A DNA stretch of 64,000 nucleotides from Atrina japonica (taxonomy: Eukaryota; Mollusca; Bivalvia; Pterioida; Pinnidae), in the NCBI GenBank assembly GCA_030159075.1, contig BROG01000517.1, positions 443,501 through 507,500 on the forward strand, read 5' to 3'. Position numbers and translations under genes: made by a program. Below the pieces are notes generated by a model. The model was not told where the DNA came from. It made no database searches and worked only from the letters and a program-made list of their open reading frames with translations. Shown here piece by piece: positions 62,363 through 63,535 of this stretch. The stretch's first letter is position 1, and each line of letters opens with the position of its first letter.

Positions 62363-63535
62363 AAAATATTCTGAACTAAACAAAACATACAAATATGGAA
62401 ATGTTGATTTAAATTTGTTGTGTTTTTATTTTCTACAGAATTCTCTGCCTTGGGCACCATTGGCTAAAATCTGGGGAGAACTTCAGGAGGGAACATACAT
62501 TGATGACTGGGAGAGCAAAGAACTTTTTGAACTCATTTCACAGAACAAGTCTTCAGCTACCTACCAAGAGCAGATGAAGCTTCTCTGTGAATTGCTGGAT
62601 CAAGACTGGAATAAAACATATTCATCGTACACAACAACTCAACTGTGTGGGAAAGACGGCCAAAGAATTCGTGAATGTGACACTTCGTTCAGCATTCATC
62701 TGCGTACATTAAGTTGGCTTCCTGCTGTTCAGACCACTGTGTGGTTTGAAAAAGATGAAAATATCGTGTTTGAGGAGAAAATAATAATGATGCCTCCCCA
62801 TTGTTTGTATCGCAGATTTCCGGGAATAGAACAAGTCTTTGCTCACACAGTGCTGTATGTCAATGTTTATCTGCAAAGTGTTAGTGAGTTCTCAAAATTT
62901 TTGAAGCTGAAAGACTCAATTGAAATAGATGAGGTCAAAAAAAGTCTCATTGAATGGGGAAAAAGGACAAAACAGAACGAAGCTACTGTTTTTTGTACCA
63001 GTTTGAATCATATCAAAACTGTTTATGAATACTTGAGCGATAATCTTCCTCCCAAGGATTCACAGGACTTGATTCGTAATAACCCCGTCATCTTTGTTCC
63101 AATTGGATCTTCAGGGATCAAGTATAATTCCTTCAAAGGCAGTCATGCTCCACCACCACATGTGACACCCTGGAAAATGCTGAATCGTCAAGAGGTATGG
63201 TGGGAGGACAAAACAGGTCTTTTCATGAAATATAAAAAAATGCTGGATGAATACCATGCAGACATCTCCAAAAAGTCAACGATCAGCAGCATTTATATGC
63301 ATAAGTTGTTGCATTTCTTCCAGAGTGGACTGATTGCCATGGAACCTGAAATGGCAGAGTATGGTGAACTCCTAGTCCTGATTGGTCAGCTTTTGTCACC
63401 CACAGATCCCTCAGTGGTTTCCGATGTGCTCAAACTTTATGTTCTGTTTGGGGAACGATCATTTGTTTCGGACAGTGACCCTGAGAAACCGACAAAAGTT
63501 CAAATCATTCAGACAAAGAAAGAAGCTTTGATGAG
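11752..63535 (+). CDS. NO VEIN-like GHKL ATPase gene, 27 coding exons seen, 3' end outside window
   Basis: Exons, by position: 11752-12102, 17214-18935, 19245-19391, 21500-21809, 23368-23543, 24805-24927, 26161-26327, 26959-27158, 28707-28967, 31302-31405, 32256-32486, 34503-34689, 36073-36366, 47881-48084, 49614-49764, 50746-50884, 51573-51704, 52481-52564, 52873-52945, 54442-54554, 54736-54892, 56114-56359, 57117-57314, 58412-58593, 59244-59445, 59781-59935, 62439-63535. Every border is GT/AG, and phases chain without a stop to 2468 codons plus 2 nt. Order of parts: LOTUS/OST-HTH-like domain (about 9-90), polyQ (about 185-230), second LOTUS-like domain (about 275-345), helical repeats (about 400-1265), acidic linker (1265-1340), GHKL ATPase (about 1360-1720), NO VEIN-like C-terminal half. 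Known of the family: NO VEIN-like proteins share the GHKL fold of Hsp90, MutL, MORC and sacsin. The substrate is not known from sequence. A NOV/DUF3883-type C-terminus would be expected downstream. Confidence 0.85.
12434..15308 (-). pseudogene. antisense Cys-rich protein fragment, split by a transposon
   Basis: On the - strand an open frame runs from about 15308 to 15071 (contains YPSWYKSYSLSFVEIGRSKS and VGCVFGGYIRYHIE). It is broken by the 12619-15067 element and resumes from 12615 to the stop at 12434 (contains CFYCGTDDSLHKETGSYPVC, with a CxxC...CxxC pattern typical of a small zinc-binding fold). Removing the element and one CAG target copy joins the two parts in frame. Reading upstream from 15308 meets a stop, so the 5' part is missing or spliced. 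About 140 residues can be read. I do not recognise the protein; it could be a host gene fragment or part of an older mobile element. Its present state is broken. Confidence 0.5.
12619..15067. mobile_element. 2.45-kb inverted-repeat DNA transposon rich in CTTAAG
   Basis: The left end reads CAGCCCTTTTCACAAAAAAC. The right end read backwards gives CAGCCCTTTTCACAAAAAAT, followed on both sides by clusters of CTTAAG/TCTTAAGAT words and TCTTACGAT words. CAG is repeated at 12616-12618 and 15068-15070, consistent with a 3-bp target duplication. No transposase frame is visible inside, so it looks non-autonomous. A 3-bp duplication is known for Harbinger-type elements, but the family is not established here. 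Confidence 0.7.
15365..15415. repeat. (TA)n microsatellite
   Basis: About 25 uninterrupted TA units next to the antisense fragment in intron 1. Confidence 0.95.
16436..17150 (+). repeat. dispersed GTCACCTGAGCCAAAGGC-type repeat
   Basis: It begins with GGTCACCTGAGCCAAAGGC and continues through CTATTGCTATTGCCTTTGG and several diverged blocks of the form ...CTTCACGAATC...ACACAATGTTTG.... The same opening motif is partly seen near 4453-4480. This style of repeat is, to my knowledge, frequent in bivalve genomes. It ends just before exon 2. Confidence 0.5.
17214..18935 (+). CDS. exon 2: polyQ, second LOTUS-like domain, SIM-like motifs, helical repeats
   Basis: Residues 118-691, by far the longest exon of the N-terminal half. 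The acceptor is TTTCAG|ACC and the donor CTCAG|GTAAG, both phase 0. Contents in order: a Pro/Gln-rich segment with a Gln run near 185-230; LTLSDSESDSCSESD; a second LOTUS/OST-HTH-like domain (IKKLKQNLTVLLKENSKGIK ... YGVPRLSDILNLFTDVLE, about 275-345); a Ser/Thr/Gly-rich linker with TIDLTG and VIDLTG; then a folded helical part from about 500, with LGVRYINMLNCVNEL, LKIGPLQRLPMVYQMF and ILGVRIRSLPLAA, which look like three related repeats. A single 574-codon open block among short exons supports the reading. An open frame continues past the donor only briefly. Confidence 0.9.
18936..19244 (+). other. intron 2
   Basis: A short intron of 309 bp with GT-AG ends. Nothing else is seen in it. Confidence 0.85.
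19245..19391 (+). CDS. exon 3 (49 codons)
   Basis: Residues 692-740, reading VLKKSQRDAGMTTRSVTESM and EGVRKEIEAVFQKFKFSVMQ. Acceptor ATCCAG|GTT, donor GAG|GTACAT, phase 0 at both ends, so it could be skipped without a frameshift. It is probably helical and basic. It is joined to its neighbours by phase and by continuity of the helical repeat style. Confidence 0.8.
19415..19765. repeat. 57-bp minisatellite directly after exon 3
   Basis: About six copies of a 57-bp unit starting TGCTCAATACCTGTGAATGT. The period is a multiple of three, which explains an open frame of repeating residues on the + strand. That frame is not a gene. Confidence 0.9.
19805..20340. repeat. 50-bp minisatellite
   Basis: About ten copies of a 50-bp unit containing GGCCTGATCACTCTCCCACA and CTCCTTAAGGTGGTTTACTG, decaying towards the right end. 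Confidence 0.9.
20434..21431. mobile_element. 1.0-kb MITE-like element with TA target sites
   Basis: The left end CCGTATTTTATGGCCTATAG is mirrored by the right end, which reads CCGTATTTTACGGCCTATAG on the other strand. TA flanks both sides (20432-20433 and 21432-21433). No transposase is visible. The inner part (20965-21060) carries a repeat also found at 6696-6785 (TCAGTTGAAGGTCA ... CACAGNGGGGTGC). It sits 68 bp before exon 4. Confidence 0.8.
21500..21809 (+). CDS. exon 4: helical segment and Gln/Pro linker
   Basis: Residues 741-844. Acceptor TTACACAG|GTT (phase 0), donor AAAG|GTTTGT (phase 1). The protein reads VRRHYLQISPEMAIAEIFEK, then RLFHLAICISNTELEEAAME and ends in a polar linker (PSQGPSSPTQDQNKQPPAK). 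The frame stays open past the donor to 22021, so read-through would give a different tail, but exon 5 continues the pattern of the family better. Confidence 0.85.
21810..23367 (+). other. intron 4
   Basis: 1.56 kb. It contains a reverse-oriented tRNA-derived SINE at 22848-23147. The rest is AT-rich with no recognised feature. Confidence 0.8.
22848..23147 (-). mobile_element. tRNA-derived SINE, reverse copy
   Basis: On the - strand it has a tRNA-like head (GCATGCTCGACTTTTGATCG, then GTGAGTTCTAGTCC as a degenerate B box), a body with GACAGTAAAAACCTGAGGTC and the segment ATATGAGTGAAAGATTCTTG, and an AAC-rich tail. The same body is found at 30474-30747 (+), 31720-31903 (+), 42738-42875 (-), 41925-42060 (-) and 7375-7560 (-). 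Confidence 0.75.
23368..23543 (+). CDS. exon 5: winged-helix-like repeat
   Basis: Residues 844-902 (the first codon is shared with exon 4). It reads EQVVNDLKKYLTSCMNRGAI, then ERLLTDFDFPNFQAMGFGRF and LEFLLREAKQ. The spacing L..YL......I.L..F......DF.....LGF..FL.FL resembles the three repeats of exon 2. Acceptor TTGCACAG, donor CAG|GTTTGA, phase 0 at the 3' end. Confidence 0.85.
23544..24804 (+). other. intron 5
   Basis: 1.26 kb. 23890-24190 holds a dispersed repeat (GTGAAAATAAGGTC ... CTGGGTTTCTCAAGCAATTT ... ACAAAATATATAGGAATTTA) that recurs at 27380-27690 and, in parts, at 10950-11060, 11335-11440 and 55915-56060. Nothing else is seen. Confidence 0.75.
24805..24927 (+). CDS. exon 6 (41 codons)
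   Basis: Residues 903-943: MLEECGGTVLGAGAGHQDGD, then GFIPKRTEVLEFIDQCGKME. Acceptor GATCACAG|ATG, donor GAG|GTAATA, phase 0 on both sides, so it is a skippable cassette. The PKRxEVLEFI phrase begins another helical unit completed by exon 7. Confidence 0.8.
24928..26160 (+). other. intron 6 with a short-period minisatellite at its 3' end
   Basis: The left half has no recognised feature. The right half is filled with the array at 25640-26125. The acceptor TGTTTTGCAG follows immediately. Confidence 0.8.
25640..26125. repeat. degenerate minisatellite (ATAAGTTATAATGAGGAAGTTTAG unit)
   Basis: Roughly 20 diverged copies of a unit of about 24-27 bp built on AAGTTATAATGAGGAAG. It ends some 35 bp before exon 7. 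Confidence 0.9.
26161..26327 (+). CDS. exon 7: helical unit
   Basis: Residues 944-999. It reads PSQVESAICQQFCVKDVKNL, then GHGNISRLLSSASDPGKHKS and QHLVVYEACLMDTA. The phrase VKDVKNLGHGNISRLL matches the LG...R...L phrase of exons 2 and 5. Acceptor TTTTGCAG, donor CCAG|GTAATT, phase 2. Confidence 0.85.
26328..26958 (+). other. intron 7
   Basis: 631 bp. 26445-26560 resembles a repeat of the type CCATGTATAAGTTGCAGTCATAGATAAGTCG. The rest is AT-rich with nothing recognised. Confidence 0.7.
26959..27158 (+). CDS. exon 8
   Basis: Residues 999-1066. It reads SKCQTKGQIGILGHQTREAA, LACLHKCPLLENIGSWSQWT and LVFEPELGKLKDFVQKYGGI. The SWSQW segment and following hydrophobic blocks look like a compact folded unit. 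Acceptor TTTTTCAG, donor GAAG|GTTTGT, phase 1. Confidence 0.85.
27159..28706 (+). other. intron 8
   Basis: 1.55 kb. It contains a dispersed repeat (27380-27690, with a C run at 27411-27425) and a 51-bp minisatellite (28008-28262). No gene is seen. Confidence 0.75.
28008..28262. repeat. 51-bp minisatellite, five copies
   Basis: Five copies of a 51-bp unit (TTAAAAGGTCTGTCACTAGA ... CGAGCATTTTG). Because 51 is a multiple of three and the unit lacks stops in several frames, it produces long repetitive open frames on both strands. These are shadows. Confidence 0.92.
28707..28967 (+). CDS. exon 9
   Basis: Residues 1066-1153. It reads GKKIMTTDISALEVRHGQYL, then LVTQTSPEKFECALSKSDVT, GVCGHLMSMVVSNKGVENTP and LALLANYVKEALFKLHADTS. 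Acceptor ATTTTTCAG, donor CCAG|GTATTT, phase 1 at both ends. The frame stays open past the donor to 29056. Confidence 0.85.
29053..29090 (+). repeat. decayed copy of the exon 9 3' end inside intron 9
   Basis: ACAGATACATTGTGCCACAA... resembles the last ~30 bp of exon 9 (GCAGATACATCGTGTCACGA...), but the donor CAGGTA has become CACATA. This suggests a local duplication of the exon end that lost its splice site. Confidence 0.5.
29100..30472. repeat. 39-bp minisatellite (about 35 copies, two diverged subfamilies)
   Basis: The left part is built on ATCATCTGCCTTACCTGTAT + CTTGTAGTACATTAACCAT. The right part is built on ACCATCTTCACCTGTACATG + GTGGTACTTTAACCGTATT, which aligns to the first. It resumes at 30748-30815 after a SINE. 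The period of 39 gives a 13-residue repeat in open frames on the - strand, which are shadows. On the - strand each left-type unit contains CAGGTAAG, a perfect 5' splice-site consensus. Confidence 0.92.
30474..30747 (+). mobile_element. tRNA-derived SINE inserted in the 39-bp array
   Basis: A tRNA-like head (CTTGGTGCGCTCGACTCTTG, then GAGTTCGAGCCC as B box) is followed by a body shared with the other copies (CGAGGTCCCGTGTCACAGTA, GTTAAAGAACCCTCACTGCT) and an (AAAC)n tail ending at 30747. The 39-bp array continues on both sides, so the SINE landed in an existing satellite. This is the most complete copy in the window. Confidence 0.85.
31302..31405 (+). CDS. exon 10
   Basis: Residues 1153-1187: GAPPSDESRTDKAVNFVMEC, then LNKLPLRSCAVVASQ. 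Acceptor GAAACAG|GTG (phase 1), donor CTCAG|GTAAG (phase 0). A helix-rich start of the unit finished in exon 11. Confidence 0.85.
31406..32255 (+). other. intron 10
   Basis: 850 bp. It carries a 5'-truncated copy of the SINE at 31720-31903 (+ strand; CGAGGTCCCGTGTCAAAGTA ... tail GGGACATTAAATAACAATAC). Nothing else is seen. Confidence 0.75.
32256..32486 (+). CDS. exon 11
   Basis: Residues 1188-1264. It reads IFLDPLGQVVGSTKSKSLLM, then ACRTITQENCLQELGCLLGI and SEWTHQLQAKCMPPLSTLED. This is the last folded unit before the acidic linker. Acceptor TTGTTTCAG, donor GAG|GTAATT, phase 0 at both ends. Confidence 0.88.
32870..34150. repeat. 25-bp minisatellite with a higher-order unit of about 125 bp
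   Basis: About 50 copies of a 25-bp unit such as TGATACAATACACCTGCCTC. Between about 33440 and 33950 blocks of five variant units recur together, a higher-order repeat. Open frames reading like LPHMLYNTPSSCVIQY are shadows of the array. Confidence 0.92.
34151..34345 (+). pseudogene. coding-like fragment after the 25-bp array, unknown
   Basis: Directly after the satellite an open frame reads DFNLFIPASAQENVPVLHGF, then DLEKDNWTNINVKPCPKTES and stops at 34296. Residue use looks protein-like, unlike the array, and DLEKDNW recalls a kelch-blade phrase, though one blade is too little to name it. A possible polyadenylation word AATAAA lies about 40 bp after the stop (near 34339). It may be a relic of another gene or an alternative last exon. 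I do not place it in the main transcript because exons 11 and 12 join in phase without it. Confidence 0.3.
34503..34689 (+). CDS. exon 12: acidic Ser-rich linker
   Basis: Residues 1265-1327. It reads MEESDDESESESSSDSSFLS, then DVEDDDQEVQMKSQDVKDLI and VLDEVHGSSEESMDVEKETS. Very acidic, low complexity and probably disordered; many Ser sit in casein-kinase-2-like context. LIVLDE (34617-34634) fits a SUMO-interaction pattern. Acceptor TTATTCAG, donor TCAG|GTAAGA, phase 1. Confidence 0.85.
34690..36072 (+). other. intron 12
   Basis: 1.38 kb with several short oligo-A/T and C runs. 35825-36050 is a copy of the tRNA-Leu/Ser-like SINE family seen at 58660-58864 (TGCTGGAACCTAAGCT ... CAGGTTCTCTCCTCCACCAT). 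No gene is seen. Confidence 0.75.
36073..36366 (+). CDS. exon 13: end of acidic linker and start of the GHKL ATPase
   Basis: Residues 1327-1425. An acidic stretch (DEEVDKDKETEQKESGEVEA) is followed by VEQIRRDEFGIGVELNEDGQ, then RLGRSLDRLSKDLYSKDTHF and VL. The phrase I..IR.DEFG.G..L........QQERLGR.L.RLS..LYS.D.HF is the lead-in of NO VEIN-like ATPases before the N box. The donor CTAG|GTAATT is phase 1 and splits the codon of the catalytic Glu of the next motif. Confidence 0.9.
36574..36730. mobile_element. foldback (snapback) element
   Basis: Arms of about 70 bp: AAGCATTGAACTGCTGTCAG ... and its reverse complement ending CAATGCTT, separated by about 12 bp. A transcript could form a long hairpin. 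Confidence 0.8.
38720..38755. repeat. (CT)n microsatellite
   Basis: About 17 CT units within the 7.2-kb element. Confidence 0.95.
40486..40647. mobile_element. short MITE copy (GACGCCTATG family)
   Basis: Ends CGTCGGAAGC at the left and TTCCGACGCCTATG at the right, with GGTTTAACCAACTTAA and GGGGGGGCTAAGCCCCC inside. It is related to the better preserved copy at 40896-41125. Confidence 0.65.
40896..41125. mobile_element. 230-bp MITE with 5-bp target duplication and visible empty site
   Basis: Ends CATAGGCGTCG and CGACGCCTATG, flanked by TAATG at 40891-40895 and 41126-41130. The uninterrupted equivalent, with one TAATG, is at 39430-39434 in the sister copy of the host repeat. It contains a G run (about 40923-40950). 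Confidence 0.88.
41925..42060 (-). mobile_element. SINE fragment, reverse
   Basis: TGGAGACGTCACAAAA ... GGCCTATGCTCGACACTT ... GAGCCGACACCTATTGTGAC matches the SINE body of 30474-30747 on the other strand; the head and tail are degraded. Confidence 0.6.
42738..42875 (-). mobile_element. SINE fragment, reverse
   Basis: ATCGTTGTTTAACGTCCCAC ... GCTCGGCACTTTACGACCAT ... ATGCCGACACCTACTGTGAC is a reverse copy of the same SINE body, without the tRNA-like head. Confidence 0.7.
46765..47880 (+). repeat. about 30 tandem copies of a unit holding a 3' splice site
   Basis: Unit of 36-39 bp: ACATACACATTTTTTGTAG + AGCTGGTAGCCATTATCTG. The last unit runs without a gap into exon 14, whose border is TTTTTTGTAG|AGCTGGTA. 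Thus the polypyrimidine-AG acceptor plus the first 8 exon bases are repeated some 30 times upstream. If any upstream copy were used as acceptor, the frame would read ELVAII and then TGA. Confidence 0.93.
47881..48084 (+). CDS. exon 14: GHKL ATPase N box and second motif
   Basis: Residues 1425-1493. It reads ELVQNADDNSYPDELFLEDN, then CPTVKFMMTSDGIVVLNNEI, GFEEKNIRALCDVGRSTKGK and HKAGYI. E1425, N1429 and D1432 fit the general base and Mg/ATP residues of the Bergerat fold. NNEIGF takes the place of DxGxG, as is usual in the NO VEIN/sacsin group. Acceptor TTTTTTGTAG, donor ATAG|GTAGAA, phase 1 at both ends. Confidence 0.93.
48085..49613 (+). other. intron 14
   Basis: 1.53 kb. 49318-49375 is a small + strand SINE remnant (GGATGAGACTGAGGTCCAGT). 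No exon or gene is recognised. Confidence 0.75.
49614..49764 (+). CDS. exon 15: ATP-lid glycine motif
   Basis: Residues 1493-1543. It reads GQKGIGFKSVFRVTDGPEVH, then SNGYHIKFDVNSGPTGYILP and HWCEDVEAEE. GxKGIGFKS is the glycine-rich third motif of the GHKL fold; its first Gly codon is split by intron 14. FDVN...GYI.PHW is typical of NO VEIN-like proteins. Acceptor TTTTTCAG, donor AAGA|GTAAGT, phase 2. Confidence 0.93.
49855..50145 (+). repeat. dispersed repeat, copy 1 of 3 in this gene
   Basis: GGGGGCATCTAGTGTTTGGA ... CTGTCTGTCTGTTTG ... CAATATTTCAAGCTTGGATT ... CACATGCCCCTGGGATGAGG ... GGCATTTGTGTTTCACAGAC. Same-strand copies lie at 54090-54390 and 61328-61612. Confidence 0.85.
50495..50700 (+). 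mobile_element. tRNA-Leu/Ser-like SINE copy, head degraded
   Basis: GTTGGAACCTAAGCTGATTT ... AACCAGGTTCTCTCCTCCAC ... TGTCATAAAACACATTTTAT matches the reverse of 58660-58864 and the copy at 35825-36050. Confidence 0.7.
50746..50884 (+). CDS. exon 16
   Basis: Residues 1543-1589: EWKTKIALPLKDEMKAHFRS, then LAARFNDIHPSLLLFLNRLH and QIIIENQ. W.T.I.LPL ... F.DI.PSLLLFL.RL is a conserved phrase following the lid in this family. Acceptor TTTTGATAG, donor CAG|GTATTT, phase 0. Confidence 0.9.
51020..51560. repeat. 41-bp minisatellite with 81-bp higher-order unit
   Basis: About 13 copies of AAGAATCTTAACTGAAATGG + CAGGAGTAAATAGCATAGGTC. Alternating variants give an 81-bp higher-order repeat. It ends 12 bp before the exon 17 acceptor. 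Confidence 0.92.
51573..51704 (+). CDS. exon 17
   Basis: Residues 1590-1633: VENSTQAMRRKNQGNNIVEI, then QHSDGTDKWLVVKKMLDASK. Beta-rich, continuing the ATPase module. Acceptor ATGATTGTAG|GTG, donor CAG|GTAATG, phase 0 at both ends. Confidence 0.87.
51705..52480 (+). other. intron 17
   Basis: 776 bp, AT-rich, with nothing recognised. Confidence 0.7.
52481..52564 (+). CDS. exon 18 (28 codons)
   Basis: Residues 1634-1661: AKSGVEVESTEIALAFPLKP, then QGQKNMSV. The phrase TEIALAFPL is the family's beta strand before QPVFAYLPLRS. Acceptor TTTTCTAAG, donor GTG|GTGAGT, phase 0 at both ends. Too short to be noticed as an open frame alone; placed by phase and family order. Confidence 0.85.
52565..52872 (+). 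other. intron 18
   Basis: 308 bp with T-rich runs; nothing else. Confidence 0.8.
52873..52945 (+). CDS. exon 19 (24 codons)
   Basis: Residues 1662-1686: HLPPKQPVFAYLPLRSYGFR, then FIIQ. QPVFAYLPLRSYGFRFIIQGDF is a hallmark of NO VEIN-like proteins, completed by exon 20. Acceptor CATTTTAG, donor CAAG|GTAAGA, phase 1. Confidence 0.9.
53240..53990. repeat. about 35-bp minisatellite
   Basis: About 20 copies of a unit like TCAGATGGTGATGACTCCAT + GAGTGTGTATTACTG in intron 19. Diverged precursors may begin near 53020. Open frames on the - strand here are shadows. Confidence 0.9.
54090..54390 (+). repeat. dispersed repeat, copy 2 of 3
   Basis: ATGCCCCAGACCTGAAAGAT ... CTGTCTGTCTGTTTG ... GGGCATTTGTGTTTCACAAA; same orientation as 49855-50145 and 61328-61612. 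It ends about 50 bp before exon 20. Confidence 0.87.
54442..54554 (+). CDS. exon 20: GDFDVPSSRED signature
   Basis: Residues 1686-1723: GDFDVPSSREDVDRDSPWNQ, then WIRNEIHVLFIDALEAFK. This is the most telling family signature after the ATPase motifs (FDVPSSREDV...SPWN.W.R.EI). Acceptor AAATTAG|GTG (phase 1), donor AAG|GTAATT (phase 0). Confidence 0.93.
54736..54892 (+). CDS. exon 21
   Basis: Residues 1724-1776: NLPDYNVVEAVTTFLQFVPA, then EDEILDFFRPVAAQILQKLR and AKACVPTQPNNK. The phrase DFFRP....IL..LR...C.PTQ continues directly into exon 22 (WKIPSQTV). Acceptor TTTTCCAG, donor AAAG|GTATAG, phase 1. Confidence 0.9.
55199..55558 (+). pseudogene. unrecognised open frame in intron 21
   Basis: Open for about 119 codons with protein-like composition: VAFGQRKTLIPWTIVPVTNN, then LSIFDELHPEEDSLNTQTLN and KISETVDLFGRYFSMIINEE. 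It has no ATG at its beginning (the first Met is about 30 codons in) and no clear splice sites matching the host phase. It may be a fragment of a mobile-element protein. I cannot name it. Confidence 0.35.
55781..55894. mobile_element. foldback hairpin
   Basis: ATGTCTATCTAAATCTCGTT ... TTTGAAAAGACAC and its reverse complement form about 50-bp arms around a loop of about 12 bp. Confidence 0.75.
56114..56359 (+). CDS. exon 22
   Basis: Residues 1776-1858: GTYTWKIPSQTVTVKDPLVH, then EVVTPELLKENLNLYYLRRD, VASVLNPALSQCLGIECLTT and HLLLLGKSLFLKWEKDEVAD. L..YL...V...LNPALS..LGIE.L is a family-like repeat unit. Acceptor AACAATAG (phase 1), donor CTAG|GTATGT (phase 1). Confidence 0.9.
56419..56686. repeat. 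133-bp perfect tandem duplication
   Basis: Two copies of AAAAAAGATGGGATCACTAT ... GCACAGGGAAGAT side by side (about 56419-56551 and 56552-56686). I found no difference between them, so the duplication is very recent or an assembly artefact. Confidence 0.9.
57030..57084 (+). mobile_element. 3' end of a SINE
   Basis: TATGAGTGATATTCTTGAGT ... AATAAACAAACAAACAAAC is the tail of the 30474-30747 family. It lies about 30 bp before exon 23. Confidence 0.75.
57117..57314 (+). CDS. exon 23
   Basis: Residues 1858-1924: EERIIMAAKWLACVYRSLDD, then FQDNQEVYDKLKAMKVIFLT, SPQPVAIADKAVFFPLTEEF and SKLSYR. The pattern ..L..L...K.IFLT....V......VFFPL is typical of sacsin/NO VEIN C-terminal regions. Acceptor TGATTCAG (phase 1), donor CGAG|GTAATG (phase 1). 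Confidence 0.9.
57687..58122. mobile_element. 436-bp MITE with TA target sites
   Basis: GGGGACTTTCGAGTTAACAG at the left is mirrored at the right (GGGAACTTTCGAGTTAGCCC on the other strand). TA flanks 57685-57686 and 58123-58124. Inside, the - strand at about 57945-58015 looks like a piece of tRNA-derived sequence (GGCGCCCTGCTACTG ... TTGTGAATTCAACTCC). Confidence 0.78.
58412..58593 (+). CDS. exon 24
   Basis: Residues 1924-1984: DPMRVLQVDLDTMHPLMVNT, then HDTEVNSQVYKLLLKMGVCQ and LSPRDVISQHILPVLMSDGW. LL.K.GV..LSP.DVI..HILP.L is a family phrase. Acceptor GCATTTCAG, donor CAG|GTATGT, phase 0. Confidence 0.9.
58660..58864 (-). mobile_element. tRNA-Leu/Ser-like SINE, reverse copy
   Basis: On the - strand it begins GCCTCCATGGCCAAGTGGTT with AGAGCATCATGC (A box) and has AGGTTCAAGCCCTGCTGG (B box), then a body ending in ...AAAAACTGGCTGCCATC. 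An extra arm between the boxes suits a class II (Leu/Ser) tRNA ancestor. Diverged copies are at 10030-10195 (-), 35825-36050 (+) and 50495-50700 (+). It is not a functional tRNA: it lacks a paired acceptor stem. Confidence 0.78.
59244..59445 (+). CDS. exon 25
   Basis: Residues 1985-2052: EKNRDILTSYVVYIKEQLER, then DSSLLTFDKLANIIRLQTNH, GIKNPKETPIHFTPMYNNKQ and NLQENFP. It fits the IHF...YNN...L pattern of this C-terminal region. Acceptor TTTTTCCAG, donor CCAG|GTAATT, phase 1. Confidence 0.88.
59446..59780 (+). other. intron 25
   Basis: 335 bp; nothing recognised. Confidence 0.8.
59781..59935 (+). CDS. exon 26
   Basis: Residues 2052-2103: GFDWTLLDSVYIKENSDTQL, then DRQRWRQFFSKLGVTDSIAI and RQQKVAVSAETI. 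The W..FF.KLGV.D phrase is widely seen in NO VEIN/sacsin-like C-termini. Acceptor TTTCAAAG (phase 1), donor ATT|GTGAGT (phase 0). Confidence 0.9.
60069..60309. mobile_element. 241-bp inverted-repeat element, with a larger related pair around it
   Basis: Left CAGGGCCTAAAGTCACCATA, right (other strand) CAGAGCCTGAAGTCACCAAA, both continuing into TACTCAAGCT. A second left end at 59987 and a second right end near 60911 have the same sequence, suggesting nesting or a failed double insertion. Confidence 0.7.
61328..61612 (+). repeat. dispersed repeat, copy 3 of 3
   Basis: TTATGCCCCAGGCCTGAAAG ... GGGGGCATTTAGTGTTTGGA ... CACATGCCCCTGGAGGTGGG ... GGGGCATTTGTGTTTC; same strand as the other two. Confidence 0.87.
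62281..62362. repeat. (GT)n followed by (GA)n microsatellite
   Basis: About 29 GT units then about 12 GA units, 76 bp before the exon 27 acceptor. Confidence 0.95.
62439..63535 (+). CDS. exon 27: long NO VEIN-like C-terminal exon
   Basis: Residues 2104-2469 (the last codon is split). It reads NSLPWAPLAKIWGELQEGTY, later TLSWLPAVQTTVWFEKDENI, NNPVIFVPIGSSGIKYNSFK, QEVWWEDKTGLFMKYKKMLD and GQLLSPTDPSVVSDVLKLYV. The phrases L....WLP, IFVP...G, EVWW.D.TGLF.KY and D.S..V..VL.L are typical of this family's C-terminal half. Acceptor TTCTACAG, donor ATGAG|GTAATT, phase 2, so at least one more exon follows. A stop lies just past the donor at 63537. Confidence 0.92.

Larger units (their letters stand above)
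59936..62438 (+). other. intron 26 (2.5 kb)
   Basis: It contains a nested pair of inverted-repeat elements (59987-60911), dispersed repeat copy 3 (61328-61612) and a (GT)n(GA)n microsatellite near the acceptor. An open frame starting at 62271 in the (GT)n run is fused by chance to exon 27; its Cys/Val-repeat beginning is not coding. Confidence 0.8.

Noticed and set aside
62271..62438. Cys/Val repeat protein start fused to exon 27
   Set aside because: It is the (GT)n microsatellite read in frame; a strong acceptor TTCTACAG at 62438 shows that the exon begins there.
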